Below, piece after piece: positions 50,401 through 60,170 of a DNA stretch of 64,000 nucleotides (position 1 is the first letter of the stretch; each line of letters starts with the position of its first letter). Origin of the DNA: Aulostomus chinensis (taxonomy: Eukaryota; Chordata; Actinopteri; Syngnathiformes; Aulostomidae); NCBI GenBank assembly GCA_037954235.1, contig JBBMOA010000021.1:8943501-9007500 (forward strand), read 5' to 3'. The position numbers and the translations under genes are program-made. Under the pieces are notes generated by a model. The model saw nothing but the letters and a program-made list of their open reading frames with translations, had not been told where the DNA came from and ran no database searches.

Positions 50401-51421
50401 TTCAGCAACAGAATCTTTACAATTGAACATCAATTTTATGACTTTTGAAACATTAATGGATTCATTTGAAGTACAAAGCTAAGCATCACGCATGACTAAC
50501 ATATCACCGACACAAGCTTTGCCAATCTTGTAATTTTTGCTGAGACAACTATGAAATGTCCGCAACCACCATCATAACAAACATTGTTTAGAAAAACAAC
50601 AACAACAACAACAAAAAATCATCAAAATTAAGTTACCTGAGAGGAGAGAAGTTCAACAATGTTCTATAGCTGACAAGTATTGAAGTTCTAACTGGAGCTA
50701 ATATATGCCGTGGATGCTTATCAACACAGGTTGATAAAGAAGTCCAGTGGGTGTCTGATGTACTTTGTGGTCAAACTGCTGACTGACAAGCTGTATTTGT
50801 GATGAAGGGATGTGATGATATCTGGAGTAGAGGCTTACACACTGTTTCTGATGACAAGTTTCTTCTGTTGCACAGAGTGAGGGTTACATGGACTAAAACG
50901 GACAAAGTGGTCTGCAGTGAGGTCATGCACCTCTCCCCACACATGGTGCTCCTCCTCCCCAGACACAAGCTGGAGAGCAATCAGCTGACCCTCACCTAGC
51001 AACCGCACACAGAAAGAGAGAGATTCAACTAACCTTATGCGAGAGGAATTTCTGAGAAAAGCTCATTAGTAATCCAGAAAAAGTTTCACCTTCAATGGAA
51101 ATGTCTTTGACCTGGCAGTTGTCACATACAATAGTGAAATCCTGACAACTCTTCCCAGCAGCGGTGGGAAAGAAAACCACCTGCAAACAGACATAAATGC
51201 AAAAGGACAGACAGTGAGCTGCAGAGAAGTAAGAAATCTAAATCAGAAGCACTCCCAGGAAGCTTTTTATTGCCATGACAATCTCACCTCTAATACAGTG
51301 AACTCTCCTGGCTGCAGCATGAAGAGAGACGGGCAGATTGCAAAGGGTGGCTGCTCAGAGAAGTCGGTTCTCACCACAGACTAGAGAAGAAATTAAACAC
51401 AGATCCTGTTATTATACAAAC

Positions 51422-51452
<31 letters not shown>

Positions 51453-54400
51453 TACATATATATACACACACACTGCAGAGATATCAATCAAGGAGATGTC
51501 TTTTAGATAGATTTTTACCCTGAGGTTTGAGGCTGGCCAATGGTTCTTTGGGATTATGCAGAAGGTCCCGGTGCTGAGACCAACATTTTGGCAAAGGAAC
51601 TCCACAAATTTTACTCCTCCAATCAGACAATAACCACAGTCCAGAACTCTCGGTACTTTAAAGGGAAAACATAAGAACAAAGGCAAGGCAAGGCAATTTT
51701 ATTTGTATAGCCCGTTTTAACTAACAGTTTGCCTCAAAGCCTTTACATGATATCATCACAACATCCTCTGTCCTCAGACCCTCACATCAACTGAGGAAAA
51801 ACTCAACAGAAAATCCTTTTAACAGGGAAAAATTGGAGAAACCTCAGGGTGAGCAACAGAGGAGGGATCCCTCACCCAGGATGGACAGATGTGCAGAAGA
51901 TGTTGTTACAGACAAGAAAACAGTTTATAATACAATACAAAATGTGGGAAACGCATCTTAAAAGTCAGGACGCTCATTAGGAGTGAAAAACGAACAGAGG
52001 ATGAAAAAGGTGGAGACTCACAGGTGAGTACAGGAGGGGGTCGACAGGCCTCGATGGGGACCACAAGCACGCGCTCAGCCTGGGTCTCTACCACTATGAA
52101 ATCCTCATAGTCTGCCAGGGAGTCTGGAGAGAAGTACACTGTGTACTTACAATTCATCCCTGGAGCCACAAGGCCACCCTCCCCAGGGAATCTCCCTATA
52201 ATAAGTAAAATGAAGCTTATTCCAAGAGTACATTTTTATGCAGATAGAGCCCAACAAAGTCCTGTACATGAATACAGTGCGGTAAAACAATATGACACAA
52301 AACAAAATGATTAATGCCTCATTTCTTCATACGGACTTCTGATGTCAAGAACGGCGTACTAATTTGAAACATCCTGCGAAGCTCGTCCTTTTCATTTTCA
52401 GTCCAGTATTCTCCAAGGTGATTTTTAAAAACTGATCTTTCGCCAAAATCACATTCCAGACATGTGTGACAGCATTTAAAAAAAAACTCTCAGACAGTAC
52501 TATGCAGAAAAAAAGGTCATTAGCCTATAGTTATTTCTTGAATGGAACTAAATCAAACTCAATCTGAGCTAGACTCAGATCTCACCCAGGCCAATCCTGA
52601 AGTAAGGAGTGGTAGGAGGGATGACCCGGATGTCGCGGCTTGAGGAAGTTGTGTTTTTAAACTCCAGGGTACACTGGCAAGACAGGAAAAGAAAGAATGT
52701 TTGCAGTTCCTCACCATCAAAGACGTTCTGACACCATCCCAGGCACTGTAATATCAAATGAAATCACACCTCATACTGATGTCCTGCGCTGTAGTCAGTG
52801 AAGAGAATGACTGAAGGCTTCGCCAAGAAGACTGGAACAGCATCATCATCACCACCATCATCATCATTGAGGCTTTTGAGGACAAAAGAGTCACAACACA
52901 TGGTAACCTCTGCAATCAGAGTCAGTTAAGATTTCCTATTTTTCTTCATCCTCCTGTTCCTGCTTTCTGTTTGGAACAGTCAGAGGGGGCATCTCAGTGG
53001 TTCGGCAGCGTATTAAGAATCGAAGAAGAGTCGTCTGCATTTACATATAAGCAAAGCTGATATTATGCATCAAAAGTGAATTGTTGACAAAACCGCAACT
53101 TATGCAAACAAATAACAAAACCGCTAAGGACCACATCTTACCCACAATGTGGCAAACGCACCACATTTGATATTCATGTTCCTGGTCAATACTGCCACTT
53201 GGATCAAGTTACACATCTCTGCTTTTGCACAAACAATGACATAAAGCGTGCTTGTGTTTACAGTTAATACTGAAGAGCTATTGTCTGTCTGGCTGTTGGG
53301 TTTTAGATTTATGTACGACTCATGTTGTCAATATCCTGCCTTTATCCTTTTAGCTGCTCTGTGACAGAATGACAAAAATTGACTGTGAAATAATGGAGGA
53401 GTACCGTTGCTCCTCAGTCTCTTTCATCCTCTGCTCCGTCTTCAAGACCTTGCCTCTGGAGGAGCGGATGAGCGATGTGCCACCCCGCTGTGCATTCGGA
53501 GGAAGGAAGCGTGGATTGCGTAGAAAGTTGTGTCTTTCCTTCAGCCTGTGGAGTTTTTTCTTTCCCTCCTCCTGATCCTTTACGCTTGGCTCATCCTTCC
53601 AATTTGCTTTTGGTTTGATCTGCTTCCACCAAATGAGTAAATGAGTTCTTTATTGATATAAATATAACAGCTCTGATCCACCAACAGGATCACTTAGCCC
53701 TGACGATTCAAGAGAATCATCAGATCCGTCTCCTCACCTCACTGGGCGCTTTCTTCTTATTTGGGGTAATTGAGCTGGATTCAAGAGTCAGACTGAGCTC
53801 TGTCACGTCTGACGCTGGCTGTTCTGGACTGGGAATCTGAGTATAACCGTCATCCTGTGGCGCCCTGGACACACGCATGGAGAAGGCAAAGGTCGGCCTG
53901 GCAGGATCTGGTTTGACTGGCAAGAAAAGTACAATAATGAATGAAAACATGGAGAAGACTTTAAGACTCGTGACGGGCCACAGAGGGTCAGGTACCTGCT
54001 GCTGCTGGTTTTGTGTGTTTCTTTTGTGGAGGTAAATAATCCTGCGGAGAAATCAGGTTGTTCTTTTTGAGATCTCCGTCTACACACCAGTGAAAGGCTG
54101 ACTTGACTGTAAATAGGCATAAAAAAGATATAAGGGACATCATCATATTCCTTCAATATTCAAAATATAGAGATACAAATTACAGTTCGCCTTCATAAAG
54201 AATATCAAGTTAGCCTAATATAATGTCTCTCACCTGCTGGAAGGTCCTTGAGGTCCTGGAGATCTTGAACATATTCAAATTCCTCTTTGATCCTCTCTAA
54301 GGTGTGGCTTTCTTTGGCTGCAGCCTGCACACTGGCCTCAGTTATTTGAGTCTCCAGGGCATCTGTCTCCTTTATACATCGGCTGTGCTCAGAGTGAGCC

Positions 54401-55300
54401 TACGGAATTCAAAAAAAGAGACCTTTTCATTCCATATTGGAACACCCAGCCTGTTGTTTGAGGGGCAGGGCCATGGGGTGTCATGACATCATCGACGTCC
54501 TTGTCATTTCTCAAACTTTTATCTTGGGTGTCTTGATTTAATCTCTAACTTTGATCTTTAAAATGTGACTTGGATATCAGGAGGTTCTGACTTAAATATC
54601 AGACTCACTACTGTCATAGCGATGACCTGCCTTGCCCCTTATCCTTTGAGGGACTCTTTTGGGAGTTCAGCCAAGAGGTTGTGGGACATCAAAAAGCCTC
54701 CTTGATAACCTGTGACTTTGATCTCTGTTTGCAATCTCAAAAGCGCTGTCATCTCAGACCCTGGTCCCCCAAAACCCTCTCATTCGGGACTGCAAATCCT
54801 CTGAGTGCCTGCACCGGGTATGCACTGTCCAGAGTCAACTGAGTGAACGGTTACTTAGATAAACAAACCACAGACATTCTTGTATACATGAGAAACACAC
54901 ACAGATTTCTTGGTTTCACAGATAGATGTAGTAGGCAGTAGTTTTTATATTTTCAGTGCGTTACCTGTTGAAATGCTTCAGCACATCTGTCATAAAAGCC
55001 ACTTCTTCCTGTCTTTGTCTTGACAAGGTTGGACAGAGCGTCTTTCCCGCCGATGCCATCTTTTGTGTAAAGATCCTTGAAAGTGCTTGCTAACACATGA
55101 GAAATATCCTAATATAAAAGGGAGAGAGAACATCTGTAAGATAATGTCAGATGAAAATTTGCAGGAAGTTTTGTGTTTTTCGATGTAAATCTTCATACCT
55201 GGGAACCACTTCCCGAGGCGGGTCTTCGACAGTCCACTGACGGTTCGAGCTGACATAGTTGCCTTGTTTCTGGTTCTCCCGGTGTGTATAGCCCACTCAT
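41405..55300 (-). CDS. dlec1: DLEC1 / CFAP81, complete axonemal ASH-domain protein
   Basis: Axonemal protein rich in PapD-like/ASH Ig folds, needed for motile cilia and sperm flagella. Exons: 55199-55300, 54965-55108, 54234-54399, 53996-54106, 53738-53916, 53449-53619, 52770-52907, 52586-52673, 52022-52195, 51519-51655, 51288-51380, 51090-51180, 50839-50995, 49966-50158, 49439-49515, 49147-49327, 48953-49049, 48693-48823, 48459-48620, 47855-47985, 47553-47703, 46965-47081, 46747-46868, 46461-46643, 46321-46388, 46092-46243, 45909-46009, 45754-45824, 44739-44959, 44423-44575, 43692-43814, 43502-43596, 43258-43342, 42980-43171, 42742-42891, 42489-42639, 42219-42336, 41405-41528. Total 5,100 nt, about 1,699 residues against about 1,755 in human. 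Landmark matches to human DLEC1: DISHVLAS, LRNPRFLPPN, VLDCGYCLIGGVK, VMEIEVKGS, FGLLRLGEQ, IGVPTK, LAHGKGAAFF, IRLDWETY, LAFMSLDSE, DFGTCYV. The start at 55300 keeps exon 1 in phase with exon 2; the ATG at 55256 does not. The exon 6/7 border is uncertain, and several donors are weak (GTCATT, GTCACT, GTCTGT). Confidence 0.93.
43870..44398. mobile_element. Inverted-repeat element, family 2 (copy b), fills a DLEC1 intron
   Basis: The left arm has CTTCTCAAGTACTCACAAAT and AGAAAGAGCCAGCCATG. The right arm has GCTTCAAGCTAAATATAC and TACTTGAAAGGCAAAATAC, ending GAAGTATCACTTTA. It occupies most of the 608-bp intron between exons 44423-44575 and 43692-43814 and stops about 25 bp from the splice donor. 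Confidence 0.65.
47290..47430. mobile_element. Single arm of inverted-repeat family 1, in a DLEC1 intron
   Basis: Contains CCACTACCATTCATCACTCTG followed within a few bases by GAGCTAACTAGCAGCC and a trailing CACACAGAGGAGAG block, as in copies a and c. Only the right-hand arm is present, in the intron between exons 47553-47703 and 46965-47081. Confidence 0.5.
48205..48375. mobile_element. Half copy of family 2 in a DLEC1 intron
   Basis: Right arm only: CATTAGCTCCAAGCTAAATA, CTGGCTCCTTCTGCATTCTGG and the end block GGGTGAAGTATCACTTTAAC. Placed between exons 48459-48620 and 47855-47985. Confidence 0.6.
49670..49905. repeat. AT-rich repeat with GTTAA palindromes in a DLEC1 intron
   Basis: Short nested repeats and palindromes (TTAGTTAACCTTTAGTTAAC, GGTTAACTAATG) are followed by ACAATAAGGGTCAC and several ATTAATAA words. 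It resembles degraded MITE or satellite sequence common in fish. No terminal duplication was resolved. Between exons 49966-50158 and 49439-49515. Confidence 0.4.
51422..51472. repeat. (TA)n(CA)n compound microsatellite
   Basis: TA repeat followed by alternating CA and TA blocks, in the short DLEC1 intron between exons 51519-51655 and 51288-51380. Confidence 0.9.
51680..51945. repeat. Teleost interspersed repeat in a DLEC1 intron
   Basis: Begins with a tandem AAGGC motif and TTTTATTTGTATAGC, then GCCTCAAAGCCTTTACATG and GGATCCCTCACCCAGGATGG. This order is frequent in fish genomes. The family name is not certain. It lies between the exons at 52022-52195 and 51519-51655. Confidence 0.5.
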
Positions 55301-56343
55301 GTTGCCAATGCTACAGTTAGCTTCTCACTTATTATAGAGCTGCACCAATTCATGGATTAATCAGTTAGTTGAGAAAAGCTAATTGCAGAAACAACACATC
55401 AATAGTAGTATATCACTTTTAGGGGTAACATGGTAATGTAATGCAATACTAAACGAATTTCAATTTTGCAGCCACAACTCGACATTAATTAAATTGTATA
55501 TATTTAAATTAAGAACTGAAAAGGGCAGGAATGAACTGCAGTACTTTGACTAAAGAATCACAAATGTAACACATTACTACAAAAATACCATAATGCAACT
55601 TACTGTCACTTAGCAGATTGAAAGAAAAATAAATATTTTTCATAACCAATTAATTAGTTGGGGGGGGGGGGAGTGTTTCTAGCAAGAAATATGTTGATGG
55701 CCACTGCAGTGTTTGATGATTGTTGCTGTGATAAAGGGTCGACTTCACAGTTTTCTTAGAAAATAAAGTACCAGCAAGGTTAGGAATGTCTTTAAAAGTG
55801 GATGGTCATTTACCCTGTGAGAATGAAGTCTGAAACCAGCACACAGGAAGAGCACGGCTGAATTGGAAAATTGTGAAACTTATGCACCAAGAGAGAGGCC
55901 CTTTTGACATGATGGAGTCTTGTCGTCTGTGCTGGAAGTGGCAGTTTAAGGGGTCATGATGTCACAAAACCTCTCAGCCATTGGTCTTGAGACTTTAAAA
56001 TCTACAGTATAATCACAAGTTGGATCTACACACAGTACTACACAGAATATACACACATACAATACTGAATCCTATCACAGTGCAGTATAATGGCATCGTC
56101 TTTGGTCTCATCGACCCTTAAACCCGGTCCTGCACGAGCTGGAAGTATCAGCAAGCTTAGTTTGACGTAGGACGGATGAACTACTGTTGAGTTAATCCAC
56201 TCAGAATCATTGAGGCATACTTCTCGCATTTAATGAAATAAAAATAATGTTGTTCATCCCTATGGTATTTTGTACTATCATGTGTTTTCAGTTGGACAAA
56301 TTAAATGCAGAGCGGAATGTCTTGAACGAGCTCGGTTTATCTC

Positions 56344-56430
56344 ACCTGTGACGGTTCAGGCCGACATGTTTGTTTTGATTCGGGTTCTCAGGTTACTAAT
56401 GCTGACGTTAGTTTCTCATTAGCTTAGTTA
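56344..56430 (-). other. Diverged second copy of DLEC1 exon 1, possible 5' UTR exon
   Basis: On the minus strand this segment resembles the DLEC1 first exon and its leader at 55243-55330. It ends in a strong donor (CACAG/GTGAGAT). The authentic start context AACATGAG is AACCTGAG here, so the start codon is lost. A second ATG runs into TGA after three codons. It cannot encode the DLEC1 N terminus but could serve as an untranslated first exon. The 5' limit is approximate. Confidence 0.45.
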
Positions 56431-56549
56431 TTCATGTGAAAATTACGTTTCAAACAACTGTACGCAATACACACAAACAAACAAACACACACAACCGTGG
56501 TTAAAGGAAATGGTGAGATATTCCAGTCCACTGTTTATGCGTTCACGCG

Positions 56550-56563
56550 GTTGCTATGGTGAC
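56550..56563. promoter_or_regulatory. RFX X-box upstream of DLEC1
   Basis: The 14-mer GTTGCTATGGTGAC fits the bipartite RFX consensus RYYNYYATRRNRAC at every position. RFX2/3 drive motile-cilium genes through such sites. It lies about 120 bp upstream of the exon-1-like copy and 1.25 kb upstream of the DLEC1 start codon. Confidence 0.7.
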
Positions 56564-57292
56564 AACATTGAAGCGCGTGCTCTCTCTTTCTCAAACCAGG
56601 AAGGAGGACGGGGGAAATTTTAATTTCCCATCTTATTTTATGCCGCAGAAACAAACCAAAATTTTGACACCTTTGAAGAGTAACTTTGACTTCCCGTCTC
56701 CAGGGATAAAGTTAGCAAATTCCTTAGTTTAGCCGCTTTTTTTCCACGAGTAAATATAATCTTTTGTGTTTGTTTGTTTTTTTTGCCATTTATTCACATT
56801 GTCTATGGACAGAAGACATCATAAATTTGCATAAATATTGTGATATATTCTTGGGATGTCTGCGCTTTAATATAAGTTTTTTGATATCCTTAAATTCGTA
56901 AATGACAGAAGGGCTAGTTCTTTTACCTGATGTTTTGAAGATTTGGGCTCAAGAAGCCATTTTTAATTGAAATGTACAATCGTATATTTTGAATTGGAAT
57001 TTAGTCTTTATAATAGTTTACAAGTTCACTTAAAGGTGCACCTTGCAAGTTTGAAAACTAGATGGCACTTCCTACCTGTAGGGGCCAGCACATCACCAGG
57101 AAGTTTTGGTGTGAAATGTTTATTTAGAAAACACTGAACTCTGTCAGTAATGCTTATCTGAGCTATGGAGTGAAGTAGTTCAAGCATCACAAGGTTTATT
57201 CATGATGGAGCAAGAGGGCAGGCAGATCTCCTGTGATAATACCTGAACAGGTTCTAAGACAGGCCAACACCAACTCTTTGTTTTAATTATCT

Positions 57293-57321
57293 GTTAGTTA
57301 GTTAGTTAGTTAGTTAGTTAG
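57293..57321. repeat. (GTTA)n microsatellite
   Basis: Seven perfect tetranucleotide units between DLEC1 and the small minus-strand candidate gene. Confidence 0.95.
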
Positions 57322-58204
57322 GTTTTTAAACATCGGATCTGTGGTCATCTTGTCTAGATAAAGCCTACAATTTGCTGTTCAGTTGTTGTGGTTTAGACTG
57401 TGGACACCGTCTCTGGGGATGGTCATTGTTGACAGCCCAGGCGTGCTCATTAAGCTGTCCCTGCTAACGGGACCACACATGTTTTGACAGCGTTTCATTT
57501 GCAAGTACCAGAGAGACATTCCTCATTGCAAACCATCAGTGATGACCACCTGGTTGCTGACAGCCAGTGAGCAGGGATGGGGTGGCTAGCATGGTGTGGG
57601 CCTGATGATGCCAAATCATCCTGAAATTAGCTGTTAGCTTGGGTGTCACAGCTTCATGTGAATTTGACTTATTCCTCTTGAGGCACAGTGTCATATTACA
57701 GAATCAGGAAAGGCTAGGTGACTTGACGGTAAATTTACAATGTCTTTAAGAAGGAAAAATAGGGCGCTAAAAACAAGTTTACCTGATCACTTCTTAAATT
57801 CCAGACTACCTCGTGAGACCAGATGCAGCACTTACAGCAATCATACCCATCTACTGTCTCTAAATCCCTCCCAACTTCCTTTGCAGGTCGCTATAACCAC
57901 AGCTGAAGTACGGAGAAATGATTTCACATTGAGTCATAACAGATCTTTTCAAATCGTTGTTGAGCTTTGAGCACTGGGTTGCAAAAAAAGGGGGCAGTCC
58001 CAGGGTAATAGAGAACAAGTCACAAAATAATAAATAGAACTAATCGTGACAGATGGATGGCAAAAGCATTCAAAACGAAACCCTGCACTGTGGTGATCAA
58101 CTCATGTGGTGCTCAAGTAGGAATCTCAAAGAAATGATTGTCAAGCCCACTTTGGGAGCTCCGCGTGCTTCGTCAGGGAGCTGTTTTTGCTCTAGCACGG
58201 GAGT

Positions 58205-59933
58205 TCATAGGACAGAACGGGCCTGCTGACACTGATAATAAAAAGGCACAAAGAAGGGCCTGTCCCAGTCCTCGAATATGACATTCAAGTCATGATCCAT
58301 GAAAAGGAGAGCTTGTGTCCCGCACACAAACACTTTTTCCCCATTGACTTCAAATACAGAGTTTGGTGACACTTTTTGTTTTTTCACCAGCACCTCCATA
58401 CTTGGGTTTGTCAAACTGTCAGCCAGTTCCTGCGGTGACATGCTTGTTACAGTGTCTTTAACTTTGTGTTAAGACCTTTGGTATTACAGTAATGATGACT
58501 GTCAACATGTTGGGATGTGGAGTGATGAAGCACCCACCTCTAAGTGTGAAGACAGAGGGGAGAGGCAAGCGCTATAAATGAGAAGTCTGTGCCAAACTAG
58601 GTCAACACCCTAAAGAAATCAGGTACCTGAATGCCTCATGAAATCACGTCAAAAGTCCAACTGTAAATTCCAACAAAAGGTTTCAAACATCACCTTATCG
58701 TAAGCTTATATTTTTTTAGGCTTTTAAACAGAATTCCTGCGTAAGGTGTAGCTTCTGTTTCCAATGGGTGAATGGAAGTCACACGGGCAAACACAGCTCG
58801 TCAGACCGGTGTTGCTGTGGGTGTGGACTGACTGAGGACGCATAAGAACCTCATGGGTTGGCTCAATTGCGCACTGTGTGGTTCGAGTCAGAGGGGGACA
58901 TAAGTTGGATTCTGTCTCGTCACTGGAGTGGTGTTTTTTTGTTGTTGTTGAATGATTATCATCGAGCTGACTCCAGCGGAGAAGTGGACTTTGGCTCCGC
59001 GCATGGTGGTTTAGAGCTGGATTCAGAATGGAGGCAAATGGCACAACTGGGAGACATGGTGAGTGCAATTATACCTCAGTCAAAGAGAGATTCAAAGAGA
59101 GGTTCATGAGTGGAAAACACCTACAACCTACGTTTTAATCAAAACGTATTCATCATTAGACTCGTATTTATATCAGAGAGCAAAAATATTGTTTTTTTTA
59201 AACCAAGTGAAGCGATGCGCGACACACAAAAACTTCCTTTACATTTACCTGACTTCCAAGGTTGCCTGGTTATCTTTTCCGTATAAAGATTGTTAGGTAC
59301 GCATGATGATAGTTGTTTTGTTTGGTAACAAGTTTTTGTCGTTTGAAGAACGAGAAAATTCATGCAGGTATTACTTCTAATATGTGAACGACAGATTTAT
59401 GTACAGAGTGCTGCCTAAATTCAATGTCATGTATCTAAAATTGAGTTTACAGTGTCAATGTTTCCAAAGAGGTCAACATTGTTGTATTCTCACCGTGAGA
59501 TGGCGCAGTTTTTCTTCAGGCCTGGATAAATAACATTGCAACCCGTGCGTCAAAGTCACTCTCTGCGTGCTTTGTCCGCATTAACACGTAAAAATGCCCT
59601 GGTTTTGTTTTGTTTTGTTTTATTTTGTTTTTATGAAACTAAAGGCGGAGGGTTGAGGTACTGATCTAGGATGAACCCCCAACACATAAGAGAAAATTTT
59701 TACATGATGGAGCTGCTGCTCCAGTGTTTGGAGACAGTCTGCGTAAAATGCATCAAACAAGTCGATCCGTCACCTGACCTGTGTGCAACCGGGACTAAAC
59801 GTTGCGCGTCATTTAGACCGTAAGTAATAATGCAGAGGACTTGAAAGGGGGGCCACGTGTCTGTATTTACTGAAAGTGTGACCATCCCAAGAGCATAAAT
59901 CTCATCGGGTGGGCTGAAATTCACACTCGCCAT
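58205..59933 (-). CDS. Possible small two-exon gene of unknown function (95 aa)
   Basis: Exon 1 (59871-59933) encodes 21 residues (MASVNFSPPDEIYALGMVTLS) and ends at a consensus-like donor GTAAATAC. Exon 2 (58205-58429) starts after gtcaccgcag in the same phase (0), is open for 74 codons and ends in TGA. The exon-2 product is composed like a folded domain, with alternating hydrophobics and segments such as VFEVNGEKVFVCGTQ and FMDHDLNVIFEDWDRP. I do not recognise the family. The acceptor lacks a strong pyrimidine tract, and no AATAAA was noticed close downstream. It lies antisense to PLCD1, with the PLCD1 upstream first exon inside its intron. Exon 2 alone could instead be the 3' exon of some other transcript or a decayed coding remnant. 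Confidence 0.35.
59028..59058 (+). CDS. plcd1: PLCD1 alternative upstream first coding exon
   Basis: ATG at 59028 opens ten codons (MEANGTTGRH) plus one base. A strong donor CATG/GTGAGT follows. The phase (1) is identical to that of the exon at 60171 and fits the PH-domain exon at 63817, giving ...RHG-LEGDEDLQ. Human PLCD1 has an isoform with a similarly short N terminus ending HG before the LQDDEDLQ segment, so this looks like the conserved short-isoform start. A mini upstream ORF (MVV, stop) lies at about 59,002-59,013 in the leader. Confidence 0.6.
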
Positions 59934-60170
59934 GTGTGTCGACAGCAAAAAAAAGGCCTTTAGAGACTGTGACTGATACTATTTTGAACGTTTCCCTGTA
60001 AGTTTACAAGCCGTTTTAACAGCAGATAGAGGACCCAACAGTGTTTTAGTGTTAGGACCCGCCCAAAGAGGGGAGGGTGGACGGTGTCTACCGCTGTTTC
60101 CATACCGAGAACGGTCTAAATTCCGACTGGATCTATAATATTAGCAGCTTAAACAAAAAGTGAGTCCGTC

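Larger units (their letters stand above)
55301..58204. other. DLEC1 5' flank and intergenic DNA
   Basis: Apart from the exon-1 copy and the X-box, I see no coding signal here. There is a G run at about 55,661-55,671, a CA/ACAA-rich patch near 56,475 and a (GTTA)n tract at 57,293-57,321. In human the VILL gene lies between PLCD1 and DLEC1. No villin-like exon was recognised in this gap. Confidence 0.6.

Noticed and set aside
52980..53060. Extra DLEC1 exon reading TTEMPPLTVPNRKQEQEDEEK
   Set aside because: It has a plausible acceptor, but no donor is present before the in-frame stop, so it cannot be an internal exon.
55192..55256. ATG at 55256 as the DLEC1 start codon
   Set aside because: It would enter exon 2 in the wrong frame and hit a stop. 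The ATG at 55300 joins in phase 0 to the conserved DISHVLAS segment.
58724..59068. 114-codon minus-strand open frame over the PLCD1 upstream leader
   Set aside because: No splice signals in phase with the small candidate gene. It appears to be a shadow of the plus-strand leader region.
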